The position numbers were made by a program, and so were the translations under genes. A DNA stretch of 64,000 nucleotides from the NCBI RefSeq assembly GCF_003602275.1, contig NZ_QZVT01000009.1:60697-124696 (forward strand), written 5' to 3'. Origin of the DNA: Arthrobacter cheniae (GTDB lineage Bacteria; Actinomycetota; Actinomycetes; Actinomycetales; Micrococcaceae). The notes beneath the pieces are model-generated. The model searched no databases. It was given only the letters and a program-made list of their open reading frames with translations, and was not told the origin of the DNA. Shown piece after piece: positions 46,891 through 56,124 of this stretch (position 1 is the stretch's first letter; every line of letters begins with the position of its first letter).

Positions 46891-47442
46891 ATGCCCGAGG
46901 ACAACCCTGACCGGAATGTGTCGCTGAGGAACGCGGTCGCCCGGCGTATCACCTCCCTGCGCCACGAGAAGCGCTTGTCGCTGAGCTCTCTCGCCACCGA
47001 GGCGGGGATCGGGAAAGGTACGCTCTCGGAACTCGAGGCCGGGACGCGGAACCCCACCCTCGGGACGCTCTACGCGCTCGCGGGACCGTTGGGGGTGCCG
47101 CTCACGGGGCTCGTGGGGGATGAGGTGGGGCGCAGTGTCTCCGACGGCGTCGTCGACGCCCGGCTGCTGTCGGTGCGGACGCATGACGACGGCGGCACCA
47201 CCGAGGTCTTCTGGCTCACCGTCGCAGCCGGAGGGACACGGGTGTCGCCGCCACACAGGCCCGGGACGACCGAGCACCTCCGCGTGGTGCGGGGGAGTGC
47301 ACGGGTGGGGGAGCAGGGGTCGGAACAGCTGCTGGCCGCCGGCGCATCGCATTCGTGGAGCGGAGACACCACGCACAGCTACTCGTCACCGGACGGTGCC
47401 GAGGGCGTCCTCGTCATCGAGACGCCGGAGAACGTCGCCTGA
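46891..47442 (+). CDS. XRE-family regulator with cupin domain
   Basis: A 183-residue regulator. The helix-turn-helix (residues ~15-70) reads RITSLRHEKRLSLSSLA then GIGKGTLSELEAGTRNPT; the cupin domain (residues ~100-180) has SPPHRPGTTEHLRVVRG and AAGASHSWSGDTTHSY. It is divergent from the BenE-family transporter, a pairing common in actinobacteria and proteobacteria, so it probably represses that gene and itself. It is a distant paralogue of the regulator at 15583. Confidence 0.87.
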   Translation: MPEDNPDRNVSLRNAVARRITSLRHEKRLSLSSLATEAGIGKGTLSELEAGTRNPTLGTLYALAGPLGVPLTGLVGDEVGRSVSDGVVDARLLSVRTHDDGGTTEVFWLTVAAGGTRVSPPHRPGTTEHLRVVRGSARVGEQGSEQLLAAGASHSWSGDTTHSYSSPDGAEGVLVIETPENVA

Positions 47443-47456
47443 TCAGGTCGAGCGTG

Positions 47457-47618
47457 TCAGGAGTTGCGCGCCTGCTCGAGGAGCCGTTGGATGGCCTCGA
47501 GCTCGTCACTCAGCGACTGCAGGCGGGCGGAGTTGTTCTCGACGGCGAGCTCGCGGACGAGGAGATCCTGGCGCTCGCGAAGGGCGGCTTCGGTCGGGGG
47601 CAGATCGCTGTTCGGCAT
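47457..47618 (-). CDS. Small coiled-coil protein (53 residues)
   Basis: A short frame from ATG 47618 to TGA 47457 codes for 53 residues. From residue 9 to 50 it is almost all helix-formers with Leu/Ala heptad spacing (EAALRERQDLLVRE, ARLQSLSDELEAIQRLL), so a coiled coil is very likely. Codon third positions are mostly G/C. No strong RBS is visible. It is convergent with the XRE-cupin gene (14 bases) and divergent from the luciferase-like gene. I do not recognise the family. Confidence 0.5.
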   Translation of the reverse strand: MPNSDLPPTEAALRERQDLLVRELAVENNSARLQSLSDELEAIQRLLEQARNS

Positions 47619-47777
47619 GCAACAAGTCTGTCAGAGCGCTCCGCGCGTCGGTGTGGGATGCGCCACGGAGGCCATGTTTCGACGTGCGGACGGAAATAGA
47701 TGCGCCCAGGCAACCGTTCCCTCCACAGGTCCGCGGTTCGAACCGCCGCCAACAGCAAGAATCGAGAGGCACCTCCC

Positions 47778-48767
47778 ATGACCGTTCCCCTGTCCATCCT
47801 GGATCTCGCACAGGTCGCCGAAGGGTCCACGCCCGCGGAGACCTTCGCTTCGAGCGTAGTGCTCGCGCAGCACGCGGAGACCTGGGGCTACCGCCGCATC
47901 TGGTATGTCGAGCACCACAACATGGGCAGCATCGCGTCCTCCGCGACAAGCGTGCTCATCGCGCACATCGCCGCCCACACCTCGAGGATCCGTCTCGGTT
48001 CCGGCGGCGTCATGCTGCCCAACCACTCGCCTCTGACGATCGCCGAGCAGTTCGGCACACTGGAGAGCCTGCACCCGGGCCGCATCGACCTCGGCCTCGG
48101 ACGTGCACCCGGCAGCGACCAGAACACCGCCCGTGCGCTTCGCCGTGATCCCATGGCGGCCGACAGTTTCCCGCAGGACGTCCTCGAACTCCAGGGATAC
48201 CTGACGGGTGAGACGCGCGTACCCGGCGTGCAGGCCACCCCCGGCCGTGGCACAAACGTCCCCCTGTACATCCTCGGGTCCTCGCTCTTCGGTGCACGGC
48301 TCGCCGCCGCCCTGGGTCTTCCTTTCGCATTCGCGTCCCACTTCGCACCCCAGGCACTGCAGGAGGCCGCCGGCATCTACCGCCGGGAGTTCCAGCCATC
48401 GGCCCAGGCGGACAAGCCGCACTTCATCGCCGGCCTGAACGTCATCGCCGCCGACAGTGCGAGCGATGCCCACCACGAGTTCCACGAGGCCATGCTGCGC
48501 CGCGTCACACTGCTGCTCGGCCGCGGGCAGACCTTCAGTCGGGAGGAATCCGAGGCCATCCTCGCCTCGCCGGGGGGCCAGCAGATGAGCGAGATGGCAC
48601 GCTTCAGTGCGGTCGGCACGCCCGATGTCGTCAGGGACTACCTCGAGCGATTCGCAGCGCAGGTCGAGGCTGACGAACTCATCGTCGCGACCCAGGCCGG
48701 CACCACGGAAACCTGGCTCCGCTCCTTCGAACTGCTGGCCGGAGCCATGCATCCGGTCGCTGTCTAG
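47778..48767 (+). CDS. LLM-class flavin-dependent oxidoreductase
   Basis: A 329-residue luciferase-like TIM-barrel monooxygenase of the YhbW/MsnO8 type. The N-terminal [18 protein letters not shown], then [14 protein letters not shown] and [14 protein letters not shown], are characteristic of this group. It would use FMNH2 supplied by a reductase to oxidise an unknown small substrate. The ATG at 47778 was chosen over an upstream in-frame start because the conserved PLSILDLA begins at residue 4; RBS is GAGAGGCACC. Monocistronic. Confidence 0.88.
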   Translation: MTVPLSILDLAQVAEGSTPAETFASSVVLAQHAETWGYRRIWYVEHHNMGSIASSATSVLIAHIAAHTSRIRLGSGGVMLPNHSPLTIAEQFGTLESLHPGRIDLGLGRAPGSDQNTARALRRDPMAADSFPQDVLELQGYLTGETRVPGVQATPGRGTNVPLYILGSSLFGARLAAALGLPFAFASHFAPQALQEAAGIYRREFQPSAQADKPHFIAGLNVIAADSASDAHHEFHEAMLRRVTLLLGRGQTFSREESEAILASPGGQQMSEMARFSAVGTPDVVRDYLERFAAQVEADELIVATQAGTTETWLRSFELLAGAMHPVAV

Positions 48768-48830
48768 GGCTACCCGAAAGTTACGAAAACAAGGAACTTT
48801 CGTCTCCTGCTTGCCATTACCCACCAACGT

Positions 48831-48858
48831 TTGGTTAAGTAGGACCCAGTTGTAGTGT
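48831..48858 (+). promoter_or_regulatory. Probable promoter of the cold-shock gene, with long 5' UTR
   Basis: TTGGTT (48831-48836) and TAGTGT (48853-48858) are spaced by 16 bases. Transcription from here would give a ~120-nt leader before the csp ATG, a usual feature of cold-shock mRNAs, with several short self-complementary stretches (e.g. GGAGCGC / GCGTTCC). Confidence 0.4.
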
Positions 48859-48987
48859 TGCGCATTTGTATTTCGCGCGGTTTAGCCCTCGCGGGACAGA
48901 CCGCGTCTCTGAAAAAGCGGAAAGCACGCCGCGACTGGGGCGTTCCGAAAGTCGGAGCGCGTCTGAATTTCAGAAGGATAAACAAAA

Positions 48988-49191
48988 ATGGCAACAGGTA
49001 CCGTGAAGTGGTTCAACGCTGAAAAGGGCTTTGGATTCATTGCTCCCGACGACGGAAGCGCAGACGTGTTCGCACACTTCTCCGCCATCAACGCAAGCGG
49101 CTACCGCTCGCTTGATGAGAACCAGAAGGTCAGCTTCGACACCGAGCAGGGCCCCAAGGGTCCTCAGGCGTCGAACATCCAGCCCCTCTAA
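48988..49191 (+). CDS. cspA: Cold-shock protein (CspA family)
   Basis: A 67-residue single-domain OB-fold RNA chaperone. The RNP1 motif KGFGFIAP and RNP2 motif DVFAHFSAI are intact, and the protein starts with the actinobacterial [28 protein letters not shown] lies 10 bases before ATG 48988. It binds single-stranded RNA/DNA and melts secondary structure at low temperature. A UUCG-capped terminator follows. Confidence 0.97.
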   Translation: MATGTVKWFNAEKGFGFIAPDDGSADVFAHFSAINASGYRSLDENQKVSFDTEQGPKGPQASNIQPL

Positions 49192-49225
49192 GGCTCGGAT
49201 TCTCCGCTAGATCTTTTCGAGTGAG

Positions 49226-49251
49226 GCAGGTCGGACTTCGGTCCGGCCTGC
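49226..49251 (+). terminator. Terminator of the cold-shock gene
   Basis: An 11-bp stem (49226-49236 / 49241-49251, one G-T pair) closed by a TTCG tetraloop and followed by TTCGTCGTT. Confidence 0.8.
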
Positions 49252-49284
49252 TTCGTCGTTAAGGCGCGGTGTCCCCGGGTGTCC

Positions 49285-52200
49285 TCAGGCCCTGGTTCCG
49301 CAGAGACCGATGAACGCGCCGAGCTCCTCGAGCGCCGACGGCGTCGACGGCATGTGGTGCGTGAGCCGTGGCGAGCGGATGATGACGGCGCGCCACTGGC
49401 CGCGCGAGACGGCCACGTTGATGCGGTTCCGGTTCAGCAGGAACCCGATCCCCCTCGGTGCTTCCGCCGCCGAGGATGCCGCCATGCTGACGATCACCAC
49501 CACGGCCTGCTGGCCCTGGAACCTGTCCACCGTCCCCACCCGGACCTGTCCGTAACCGGCTGCGGCCAGCTCCTTCCGAACGAGCTGCACCTGGGCGTTG
49601 TAGGCCGCCACCACGAGGATGTCGGACTGGTGGAGCGGACGTTCCTCCGCTCCACTCTCCTCTGTCCAGGGGAGCCCGAGGTGCCGCTCCACCTGCTCGA
49701 CGACCTCCACCGCTTCCTGGCGGGATGAGGTCGCGTTGTCCACGTGGTCGACCAGAACGCACTCGATACCGGGATCTGCGCCGTCGAACCGCCTCGCCCT
49801 CGCAGCGGGAGCGGTGGTCAGGCGTCCGTCATAGGCGAAGGCCGATACCGCGCCGCACAGCTCAGGGTGCATGCGCCACGTGTCCGCGATGAAGTAGCCG
49901 AACTCGGGAGGCAGCGTCGCATGACCGGCGGAGAGCCAGCCCAGCGCCGACTCGTCCACCGGTTCGGGATGCGTGCCCTGACTGACCTGCGGCAGCTGCT
50001 GCGGGTCACCGAGGAGGAGGAGCCTCCGGGCGGCACGTGCGACCGCCATGGTGTTAGCCAGCGAGAACTGTCCTGCCTCGTCGATGACCAGCAGGTCGAG
50101 CGACCCTGCGGGCACATTCCTGCCGGTCATCGTCCAGGCCGTGCCGCCGATGAGGCAGCCGCCCTGTGCGTCCACGAGGCGCGCGACATCGGTGTCCAAC
50201 CGCTGCGTCCACGGTAGGTTCTGCTCCCCGTCCCTCGGTTTCTTCGCTACGAGGGAGTCGGGCACACCGGCTTCCATGGCGCGGCACAGCAGATTGTCGA
50301 CGACCGCGTGCGACTGCGCGACGACGCCCACCTTCCAGCCGTGATCCACCAGCCGTGCGATCACCTCCGCACCGACGTGCGTCTTGCCGGTGCCCGGTGG
50401 TCCCTGTACCGCCAGGTAGGAGTTCGCCAGCCGGTGCAGGGCTGCAGTGATGGCCTCGGCGTACCCTTCGCCGCCCGCGGTCACCGGGGGCAGGGAGCCG
50501 CCGTCGTCCAGGCGAGGGGGTGTGCGCCGCAGGAGGTCCAGCGCCGGGCCCGCGGGGACCTCGGGCAGCACGCGCCCCACCTGGCCGGCGAGCTCGATGA
50601 GCGAGGCCTGGAGCGACGTCGTCATGATGGGTTGGTCGGGGGCGAGGGCCACCGGCAACGCGGGGCGTTCCTCCGCCCCGCGCCGCAGCTTCTCCCTGAT
50701 GACGGCTGTGGTGAGGCCGTTCCCGTCCTCGGACAGTTCGGTCAGTTCCACCCCAAACCAGCCGCCGCGTCCCGTGCCGCCGCTGTCCGTGGTGTCGGCG
50801 CCATCGGGAACGGGGGCGTCGTAGATGGCGACATGGGAGCCGCCGTCCCGGAAGTCGGCACCGGCCTCCAGCCGGGCTGTGACCTCCAGGGTCCGCACCG
50901 GGTTCGACCGCGGGTTCGGCTTCGACCAGTCCAGGAGCACCTCGACCGATCGGAAGGCCATGACGTCACGGGACTGCTCCCACTCGGAGGCGGGTGCCGC
51001 CAGCCGGTCGAAGTGCGACCACCAGAACTGCTTCCGCTCACGCCGGTGATAGCCGACGGCGGCGGCGACGAGGGCGATGGCCCGCTGGTCGGGCTGGGCG
51101 GCGACATCCGGTGGCAGGTCGGCGAGGTATGCCTGGAGGCGTGCCTCCTCGGCGGGCAGCTCGACGGGAGCCGCCTCACCGACGTGCGTGCTGCCGGTGC
51201 CGGAATGCAGCACCACGGATGAGGGGGAGGCGGACGGCCGGGATCCCAGGGCGAGCAGCCAGTCCCGCAACCTGAGGGTGGAGAGGCAGTCGTACCGGTT
51301 GTAGTCGCTGATACCGGCGAGGATCTCCGCGGCAGCGCCGTCGTCGCCGTCGTCGCGCGCCTCGCAGTAGGCGGCATATGCGACCACCGAGGCGCCGGCG
51401 TCCGTGACATCGCCCGTGCGGAGAGTGCTTCCCATGTACAGGGGTTCGAGTTTCTTGAGGCTGTAGGAGCGCTCCGAGATACGCAGACTGTGCCGCACGG
51501 TGTCATACAGGTCGACGAGCACGCCGTCGCGCAGCAGCGTGTCCACGGCGTCCTCGCCGATGACGTGCACGAGGGACAGGCGCCGCAGTGCGGTCTTCTC
51601 GTATGCCGCGTAGTGGTAGATGTGCAGGTCGGGGTAGTGCCTCCGTCGATCCGCCACATAGTCGAGGAAGCGGATGAACGCCGTGCGTTCCTCAGCCCTG
51701 CTGTGGGCCCAGAATGGACGGAAGTGCGGTTCACCGGAAGCGCCTGAGTCACCGACGGGTTCCTCGACCACGCCGAACAGGTACTCGAGGCCCCAGCTCC
51801 CGTCGACCGGATCCTGCCAGAGCGGGTCACCCTCGAAGTCGAAGAAGATGTCACCGGGACTCGGTGCGGGCAGGGGGGACAGGGTGTTCTGCGGGAGCAC
51901 CCGGTAGGACAGCGTGTGCTCCGTGCCCTCGGCGTCCTCGTAGGTCACCCCGCCGTCGACCTCGCCGAGGCCGACCTGCAGGCGCGCCTGGTCCTGCAGC
52001 CGGGTGAGGGTCGTATCCTCGGGCCGCCGCGGCATCGCGGCGAGCTGATCGATCGTCGTGATGCCCTCGCCGTGGAGCCTCGCCCTGCGATTCCCCGTCA
52101 TCGATGCGACGAGCAGGAGGTCCCGGGTGGCCTCGACCCGCTCGGCACAGTAGTCGCACCGCCCGCAGGCGGGAACAGCAGGATCTCCCCATACCACCGG

Positions 52201-52866
52201 GTCGGGCTGGTTCCGGTGGTCGTCCACGAGGTCGAGAAAACGCGTGCGGCGCTCCCGGAACACCGGGAGGAGGTCCGTGAGGCTGTGCGTGCTCCTCGTG
52301 CGGTCCCCGAGCACGAGGGTCACCTCGGGCGATGCCGGGATTCCTGCTGCCTGCAACTGATCGCCGTAGGCCGCGAGCTGCAGCAGGGCGCCCACCTTCG
52401 CGTGACGCGCGAGCTTGGTATCCCATACGGCATAGGCGCCGTCCTCCTGCCGGACGAGGAAGTCGGAGCGGCCGTGGAACCTGCCGTCGAAGAAGGCCGC
52501 CTGGAACACCACCGACGCCCCGGAGCGCAGCGCGCGGACGGACTCCTCGTGCTTGGCCTCCAGGGTGGTGCGTTCCATGGACGCCGCGGGTTCGACGTCG
52601 TACACGCCCGTTGCGTTGTCGGGCGACCACAGGCCGTGCTGGGCGATCAGTTCGTTCAGCACCCTGTGCTCGTGCACGTCGCCGAGGTGGGCGGCCCGCT
52701 GCAGCATCTCGTCCGCGGCGAAGGAGGCACGGGGTGCCCGCCCCAGCTTTTCGTCGAGGACGCGGAGCAGCCGGTAGCCGCACTCCGACGCGGTGACGAG
52801 GTCCGTCGCGGAGAACACCAGGTCCGGGCGGGCTGCGGGGCTGCCGGTGTAGTCGAGCAGGAACAT
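49285..52866 (-). CDS. TM0106-type RecB-like nuclease / RNase H-like / SF1 helicase fusion
   Basis: A 1193-residue protein. The N-terminal ~300 residues form a RecB/Cas4-like nuclease with FHGRSDFLVR, a WDTKLARHAK active-site lysine region and the Fe-S-type cysteine set CGRCDYC. Residues ~340-560 form a DEDD-type RNase H-like domain starting FFDFEGDPLW, with HYAAYEKTAL and YNRYDCLSTLRLRDWL. The C-terminal ~420 residues are an SF1B (Dna2/Upf1-like) helicase: Walker A QGPPGTGKTHV, VIDEAGQFSLA, LLGDPQQLPQV, TVDRFQGQQA and NVAVSRGQ. It probably unwinds and cuts DNA or RNA; biological role unknown. ATG 52866. Confidence 0.9.
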   Translation of the reverse strand: MFLLDYTGSPAARPDLVFSATDLVTASECGYRLLRVLDEKLGRAPRASFAADEMLQRAAHLGDVHEHRVLNELIAQHGLWSPDNATGVYDVEPAASMERTTLEAKHEESVRALRSGASVVFQAAFFDGRFHGRSDFLVRQEDGAYAVWDTKLARHAKVGALLQLAAYGDQLQAAGIPASPEVTLVLGDRTRSTHSLTDLLPVFRERRTRFLDLVDDHRNQPDPVVWGDPAVPACGRCDYCAERVEATRDLLLVASMTGNRRARLHGEGITTIDQLAAMPRRPEDTTLTRLQDQARLQVGLGEVDGGVTYEDAEGTEHTLSYRVLPQNTLSPLPAPSPGDIFFDFEGDPLWQDPVDGSWGLEYLFGVVEEPVGDSGASGEPHFRPFWAHSRAEERTAFIRFLDYVADRRRHYPDLHIYHYAAYEKTALRRLSLVHVIGEDAVDTLLRDGVLVDLYDTVRHSLRISERSYSLKKLEPLYMGSTLRTGDVTDAGASVVAYAAYCEARDDGDDGAAAEILAGISDYNRYDCLSTLRLRDWLLALGSRPSASPSSVVLHSGTGSTHVGEAAPVELPAEEARLQAYLADLPPDVAAQPDQRAIALVAAAVGYHRRERKQFWWSHFDRLAAPASEWEQSRDVMAFRSVEVLLDWSKPNPRSNPVRTLEVTARLEAGADFRDGGSHVAIYDAPVPDGADTTDSGGTGRGGWFGVELTELSEDGNGLTTAVIREKLRRGAEERPALPVALAPDQPIMTTSLQASLIELAGQVGRVLPEVPAGPALDLLRRTPPRLDDGGSLPPVTAGGEGYAEAITAALHRLANSYLAVQGPPGTGKTHVGAEVIARLVDHGWKVGVVAQSHAVVDNLLCRAMEAGVPDSLVAKKPRDGEQNLPWTQRLDTDVARLVDAQGGCLIGGTAWTMTGRNVPAGSLDLLVIDEAGQFSLANTMAVARAARRLLLLGDPQQLPQVSQGTHPEPVDESALGWLSAGHATLPPEFGYFIADTWRMHPELCGAVSAFAYDGRLTTAPAARARRFDGADPGIECVLVDHVDNATSSRQEAVEVVEQVERHLGLPWTEESGAEERPLHQSDILVVAAYNAQVQLVRKELAAAGYGQVRVGTVDRFQGQQAVVVIVSMAASSAAEAPRGIGFLLNRNRINVAVSRGQWRAVIIRSPRLTHHMPSTPSALEELGAFIGLCGTRA

Positions 52867-53100
52867 GGGTTGACAGCCTTTCGTCGGGAGGAACCAGTGC
52901 ACCACGCACCACCGACGATCGTGTGACGGAGGTCTCAGGAGTGGGGCATGCCGAGCCCGACGGCGGGAACGACGTCGTTGTCGAGGACGCAGGCGGACGC
53001 AACGACAGTAAGGATACGCAGCGTGGCCCGGGCCGGCGGCAGCGGCCACTCGGCAGGGATGGAAGAATTGGCATGACCGACCACCGACCAGGAGCACTCC

Positions 53101-53559
53101 ATGAACCCCCGCACGCTCTTCCGCACCGTCGCCGTCGCGGAGGCGGTGACCTGGGCCTTCCTGCTGCTGGGCATGTTCTTCAAGTACGTCACCCGCACCA
53201 CCCCCGCGCTCGTGCCGCCTGCGGGCGCGGTGCACGGCTTCGTGTTCCTGTGCTTCGTGGTCGCCACCCTCTTCATCTGGATCAACCAGCGCTGGTCGAT
53301 CGCAACGGGCCTGCTCGGACTCGCTTCCGCGATCGTCCCGTTCGCGACCGTCCCCTTCGAGCGCTGGATCGAGCGCCGTGGCCGGCTGACGGGCGGTTGG
53401 CGCCTCGCTCCGGGTGCCGAAGCGCCGAGGAACTCCGTCGAGACGTTGCAGGCGTGGGTGCTGCGGAGTCCGCTCGTGGCCCTGCTCGTCGCGATCGTCG
53501 GCATCTCCGTGGTCTTCTCCGTGCTGCTGCTCGTCGGGCCTCCCGGGTCAGCGAGTTGA
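53101..53559 (+). CDS. DUF3817 membrane protein
   Basis: A 152-residue protein with three to four hydrophobic helices: FRTVAVAEAVTWAFLLLGM, AGAVHGFVFLCFVVATLFIW, ATGLLGLASAIVPFATVPFE and LVALLVAIVGISVVFSVLLL. The PFE(R)W and Gly-rich charged loop match DUF3817. Function unknown. RBS CAGGAG lies 7 bases before ATG 53101. The next gene starts 8 bases after its stop, so the small genes 53101-54216 probably form an operon. Confidence 0.85.
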   Translation: MNPRTLFRTVAVAEAVTWAFLLLGMFFKYVTRTTPALVPPAGAVHGFVFLCFVVATLFIWINQRWSIATGLLGLASAIVPFATVPFERWIERRGRLTGGWRLAPGAEAPRNSVETLQAWVLRSPLVALLVAIVGISVVFSVLLLVGPPGSAS

Positions 53560-53567
53560 GGGGGGAC

Positions 53568-53924
53568 ATGAAGGATCTTGCAGGCACCACGGATGACGAA
53601 CGATTCTTCCTCCACAGCGGACGTCGCTGGCGCAGGACCGATCCGTCACTCCCCGACGACGTACGGGCGCGTCTGATGTCCCACCTCGGCCGTGGCCGCT
53701 CGGGAGTGCGTACCAGTGCCAAGGGCGACGACGGCGCAGCGCTGCCTCGCGCCCGGCGCACCGTGCAGCTCGCGAAGGAGGGGCTCGGTGAGCGGGGAAC
53801 CCCCTGGTGGGAGCAGTCGCAGGCCGAGCGGACGGCGCGCTGGACGGCTGCGTTGGAGGAACTCGACGCGCTGCACCCGAAGCGGCCTGACAGCGCCATC
53901 CGCAAGCGTCCCGGCGATGCCTGA
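53568..53924 (+). CDS. Small basic protein, function unknown
   Basis: A 118-residue soluble, Arg-rich protein (RFFLHSGRRWRRTDPSLPDD, then LMSHLGRGRSGVR and WWEQSQAERTARW). No signal peptide, membrane segment or catalytic motif. The RW(R/K)xTDPSLP(D/E) opening is common in short actinobacterial proteins usually found beside DUF3253 genes. RBS GAGGGGGG lies 4-11 bases before ATG 53568. Its stop overlaps the DUF3253 gene by 8 bases, so the two proteins probably work together. Confidence 0.7.
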   Translation: MKDLAGTTDDERFFLHSGRRWRRTDPSLPDDVRARLMSHLGRGRSGVRTSAKGDDGAALPRARRTVQLAKEGLGERGTPWWEQSQAERTARWTAALEELDALHPKRPDSAIRKRPGDA

Positions 53925-54216
53925 GCAGGTGTCCGATGCTGACCTTCGTGCAGAGATCCTGCGGATCGCCGAGCAGCGGGGGAGCAGCAAGACGCTCTGC
54001 CCGTCCGATGCTGCCCGGAGTATCGGTGGTGACACCTGGCGGGAGCTCATGCCCTCGGCCCGGCGCATCGCCTTCGAGCTCGCCGCGGAGGGACTCGTCG
54101 ATGTCACGCAGCACGGCGACCGTGTGGAGTCCGACGTCCGAGGGCCCATCCGGATCCGCTGGGTCGACGAGCCGGCGCAGGAAGGACTCTCGCTGACGCC
54201 CTCGGAAAGCCCCTGA
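53917..54216 (+). CDS. DUF3253 domain protein
   Basis: A 99-residue winged-helix-like protein. The DUF3253 pattern is clear: LRAEILRIAEQRGSSKTLCPSDAAR split by its loop, then WRELMPSARRIAFELAAEG, and GPIRIRW at the end. It may bind nucleic acid, but the role is not established. ATG 53917 lies inside the end of the previous gene (8-base overlap). Confidence 0.83.
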   Translation: MPEQVSDADLRAEILRIAEQRGSSKTLCPSDAARSIGGDTWRELMPSARRIAFELAAEGLVDVTQHGDRVESDVRGPIRIRWVDEPAQEGLSLTPSESP

Positions 54217-54350
54217 ACGTAGGACGGTGTTGATCGATCGCGTGCGGCAAGCGGTCCCTGTCACCGGAACCCTTCCGCGCACAGCAGCCGCCGTGGACAC
54301 TGCTCGGAGTGCCTACGACGGCTGCTGGTGATACCCGGGATGCGGTGCGG

Positions 54351-55121
54351 TTACGCCTTCGCGGTGCTGCGCCGCACGGCGTAGGTCCCGCCGGCTGCCG
54401 CGAGCACCAGGCCGCCGCCGAGGGCGATCAAGCCGGCCGGGTTCGAAGAAGGCTCGTTGGCTACACCGGTGTCGGCTCCGCCGGATGGCATGGCTCCCAT
54501 CTGTGCCTTCATCAGCGTGCCGCAGAGCGCAGGCGACGTGGCCCCGAGGGGCAGGTCCGCCGTCAGGTCGCTCGGCGCGTTGAACGCCTCCGCCGTTGCC
54601 GGCGTGGTCGCCGGATCCAGTCCGTGGACGTTGATGACCGCCGTGCCGTTCTCGAGTGCAGCCATGGTGGGGGCGTCTACGGTGAAGGTGCGCTGGATGG
54701 CGTAGGTGCCACCCTGACCGCCGAGCTGCAGGTTCAGGGCTTCGGCAGGAGTTGTCGGGCCCGACGTGGTGACCGTGGTGACGATGCCTCCGTAGGCGGG
54801 GGCGCTCTCGGTGACGCTGATGATGCCGTCGGCGTTGGTGTCATTGGCCGGGGTAGGGCAGATCCCGGCTGATCCACCGTGAATGTGCTGGACGTGCGGG
54901 TACGGGGCGCCCATGAAGGTCTCGGCGAGGCCCGAGACCTGCAGGTTGATGGTCCCCTGGTCACCCACGACGTCCAGTGTGACCGTGCCGGTGCCCGTGG
55001 TGCCGTTGAGCTGTCCCAGGGTCGAGGAGTAGGTGCCATCGGCGGCCATGGCGGGGGCACCTGACAGGACGACGGCGCCCAAGGCGATGATGGGAACTGC
55101 GAGGAGGCTCTTCTTGTTCAT
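54351..55121 (-). CDS. CHRD-domain secreted protein with C-terminal membrane anchor
   Basis: A 256-residue exported protein. A signal peptide covers residues 1-27 (LLAVPIIALGAVVLSGAPAMA). A CHRD-like beta-sandwich follows (VTLDVVGDQGTINLQVSGLAE, split; PHVQHIHGG; VINVHGLDP) with conserved HIHGG and NVHG histidines. The C-terminus is a hydrophobic helix (LIALGGGLVLAAAGGTYAV) ending in RRSTAKA, after a spacer with a poor sortase-like ADTGV. It is probably anchored outside the membrane. The function of CHRD domains in bacteria is not known. ATG 55121. Confidence 0.82.
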   Translation of the reverse strand: MNKKSLLAVPIIALGAVVLSGAPAMAADGTYSSTLGQLNGTTGTGTVTLDVVGDQGTINLQVSGLAETFMGAPYPHVQHIHGGSAGICPTPANDTNADGIISVTESAPAYGGIVTTVTTSGPTTPAEALNLQLGGQGGTYAIQRTFTVDAPTMAALENGTAVINVHGLDPATTPATAEAFNAPSDLTADLPLGATSPALCGTLMKAQMGAMPSGGADTGVANEPSSNPAGLIALGGGLVLAAAGGTYAVRRSTAKA

Positions 55122-55334
55122 CAGTCTGAATCCTTCACTGTGTGATCGGAACGGATCCCTCACCGGATCCGCATCAGGTGGAACTCGGAGCGCTCCGTCA
55201 TATGGAACGGCTGTCCCGCGTGGTGGATCCCGATGGTGCTGCCGCGGGTCGCGCCCTCGGGTCTCATCCTGTCCCGGCACCCCCGCATGCAATAGCAGCG
55301 GCGCTGCCCGGGCCGGCCCCTTTACAAAGGGCGG

Positions 55335-56046
55335 ATCCTCGGGGTGGTCGAGGGTTACTGGCCGCCGAGTCCCGACGTCGCGAAGCCCTTCACGATCTGC
55401 CGCTGGAACGAGAAGGTCTTCGAGGAGCGCTTCCTGTACCACGCGGACCGGCTCGGGTACCTGGTGTGGGGGGAGTTCGGGGACTGGGGCGTCTCGGGTG
55501 CCGGGCCGGTCGGACACAACCAGGCGCCGACGGCGAGCTTCATCACGCAGTGGCTACGCGCACCGCGTCCTCGACACCGACATCTACGACTCCCACTCCT
55601 ATGAGCAGGATCCAGCGGCATTCGCCCTCGAGCAGGGCGGCCTCGCGCACAACGAGCCCTTCCTGAACCGCAACCACAACGACAAGGACTATTCCGTCCC
55701 GTACAGGGGCCAGCCCTTCTTCGTCTCCGAATTCGGGGGCATCTGGTGGAACGAGGAGGAGGCGGCCCATGCCGTCTCCGGCGACGACGAGTCAGAGTCC
55801 TGGGGCTACGGCCAGCGTGTCGCCGGCGAGGAGGACCCGTACGTGCGCTTCGAGGGCCTGTGCTCGGTGCTCATCGACAACCCGGACATGTTCGGGTACT
55901 GCCATACACAGCTCACGGACGTGTTCCAGGAGAAGAACGGCATCTATACCTTCGACCGCGCGGCGAAGCTCGACATCGCACGTATCCGGGCCATCCCGGA
56001 CCGGGTGGCCGCGATAGAACTGGCGTCGCTCACGGCGGACGCGTAG
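55335..56046 (+). pseudogene. Decayed glycoside hydrolase family 2 (beta-galactosidase-like)
   Basis: Two reading frames together give the C-terminal part of a GH2 enzyme. Frame one (55335-55552) has EGYWPPSPD then KVFEERFLYHADRLGYLVWGEFGDWG. It breaks at TGGCTAC (55551-55557), where the second frame takes over with GYAHRVLDTDIYDSH, the nucleophile region VSEFGGIWW and the end. The part that should hold the acid/base CP(L)NE motif is deleted at this junction, a segment between SPD and KVFEE is scrambled, and the whole N-terminal half is missing. The gene cannot make a working hydrolase. Confidence 0.82.
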
Positions 56047-56062
56047 GGCAGCAGGGCCACGG

Positions 56063-56108
56063 GCAGATGACGACGGCGGCACCCGCGTGGGTGCCGCCGT
56101 CGTCTGCC
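56063..56108. terminator. Bidirectional terminator
   Basis: Core arms ACGACGGCGGCACCC (56070-56084) and GGGTGCCGCCGTCGT (56089-56103) form a 15-bp stem with a GCGT loop. It is placed between the GH2 remnant and the convergent oxygenase gene, 16 bases from the oxygenase stop. Confidence 0.8.
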
Positions 56109-56124
56109 GTTGGCTGTTTGCCGG

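Noticed and set aside
49285..53235. Upstream extension of the nuclease-helicase frame by 123 codons
   Set aside because: The part before ATG 52866 is low-complexity (His/Arg/Pro-rich) and runs through the intergenic region and into the divergent DUF3817 gene; the conserved nuclease begins right after 52866.
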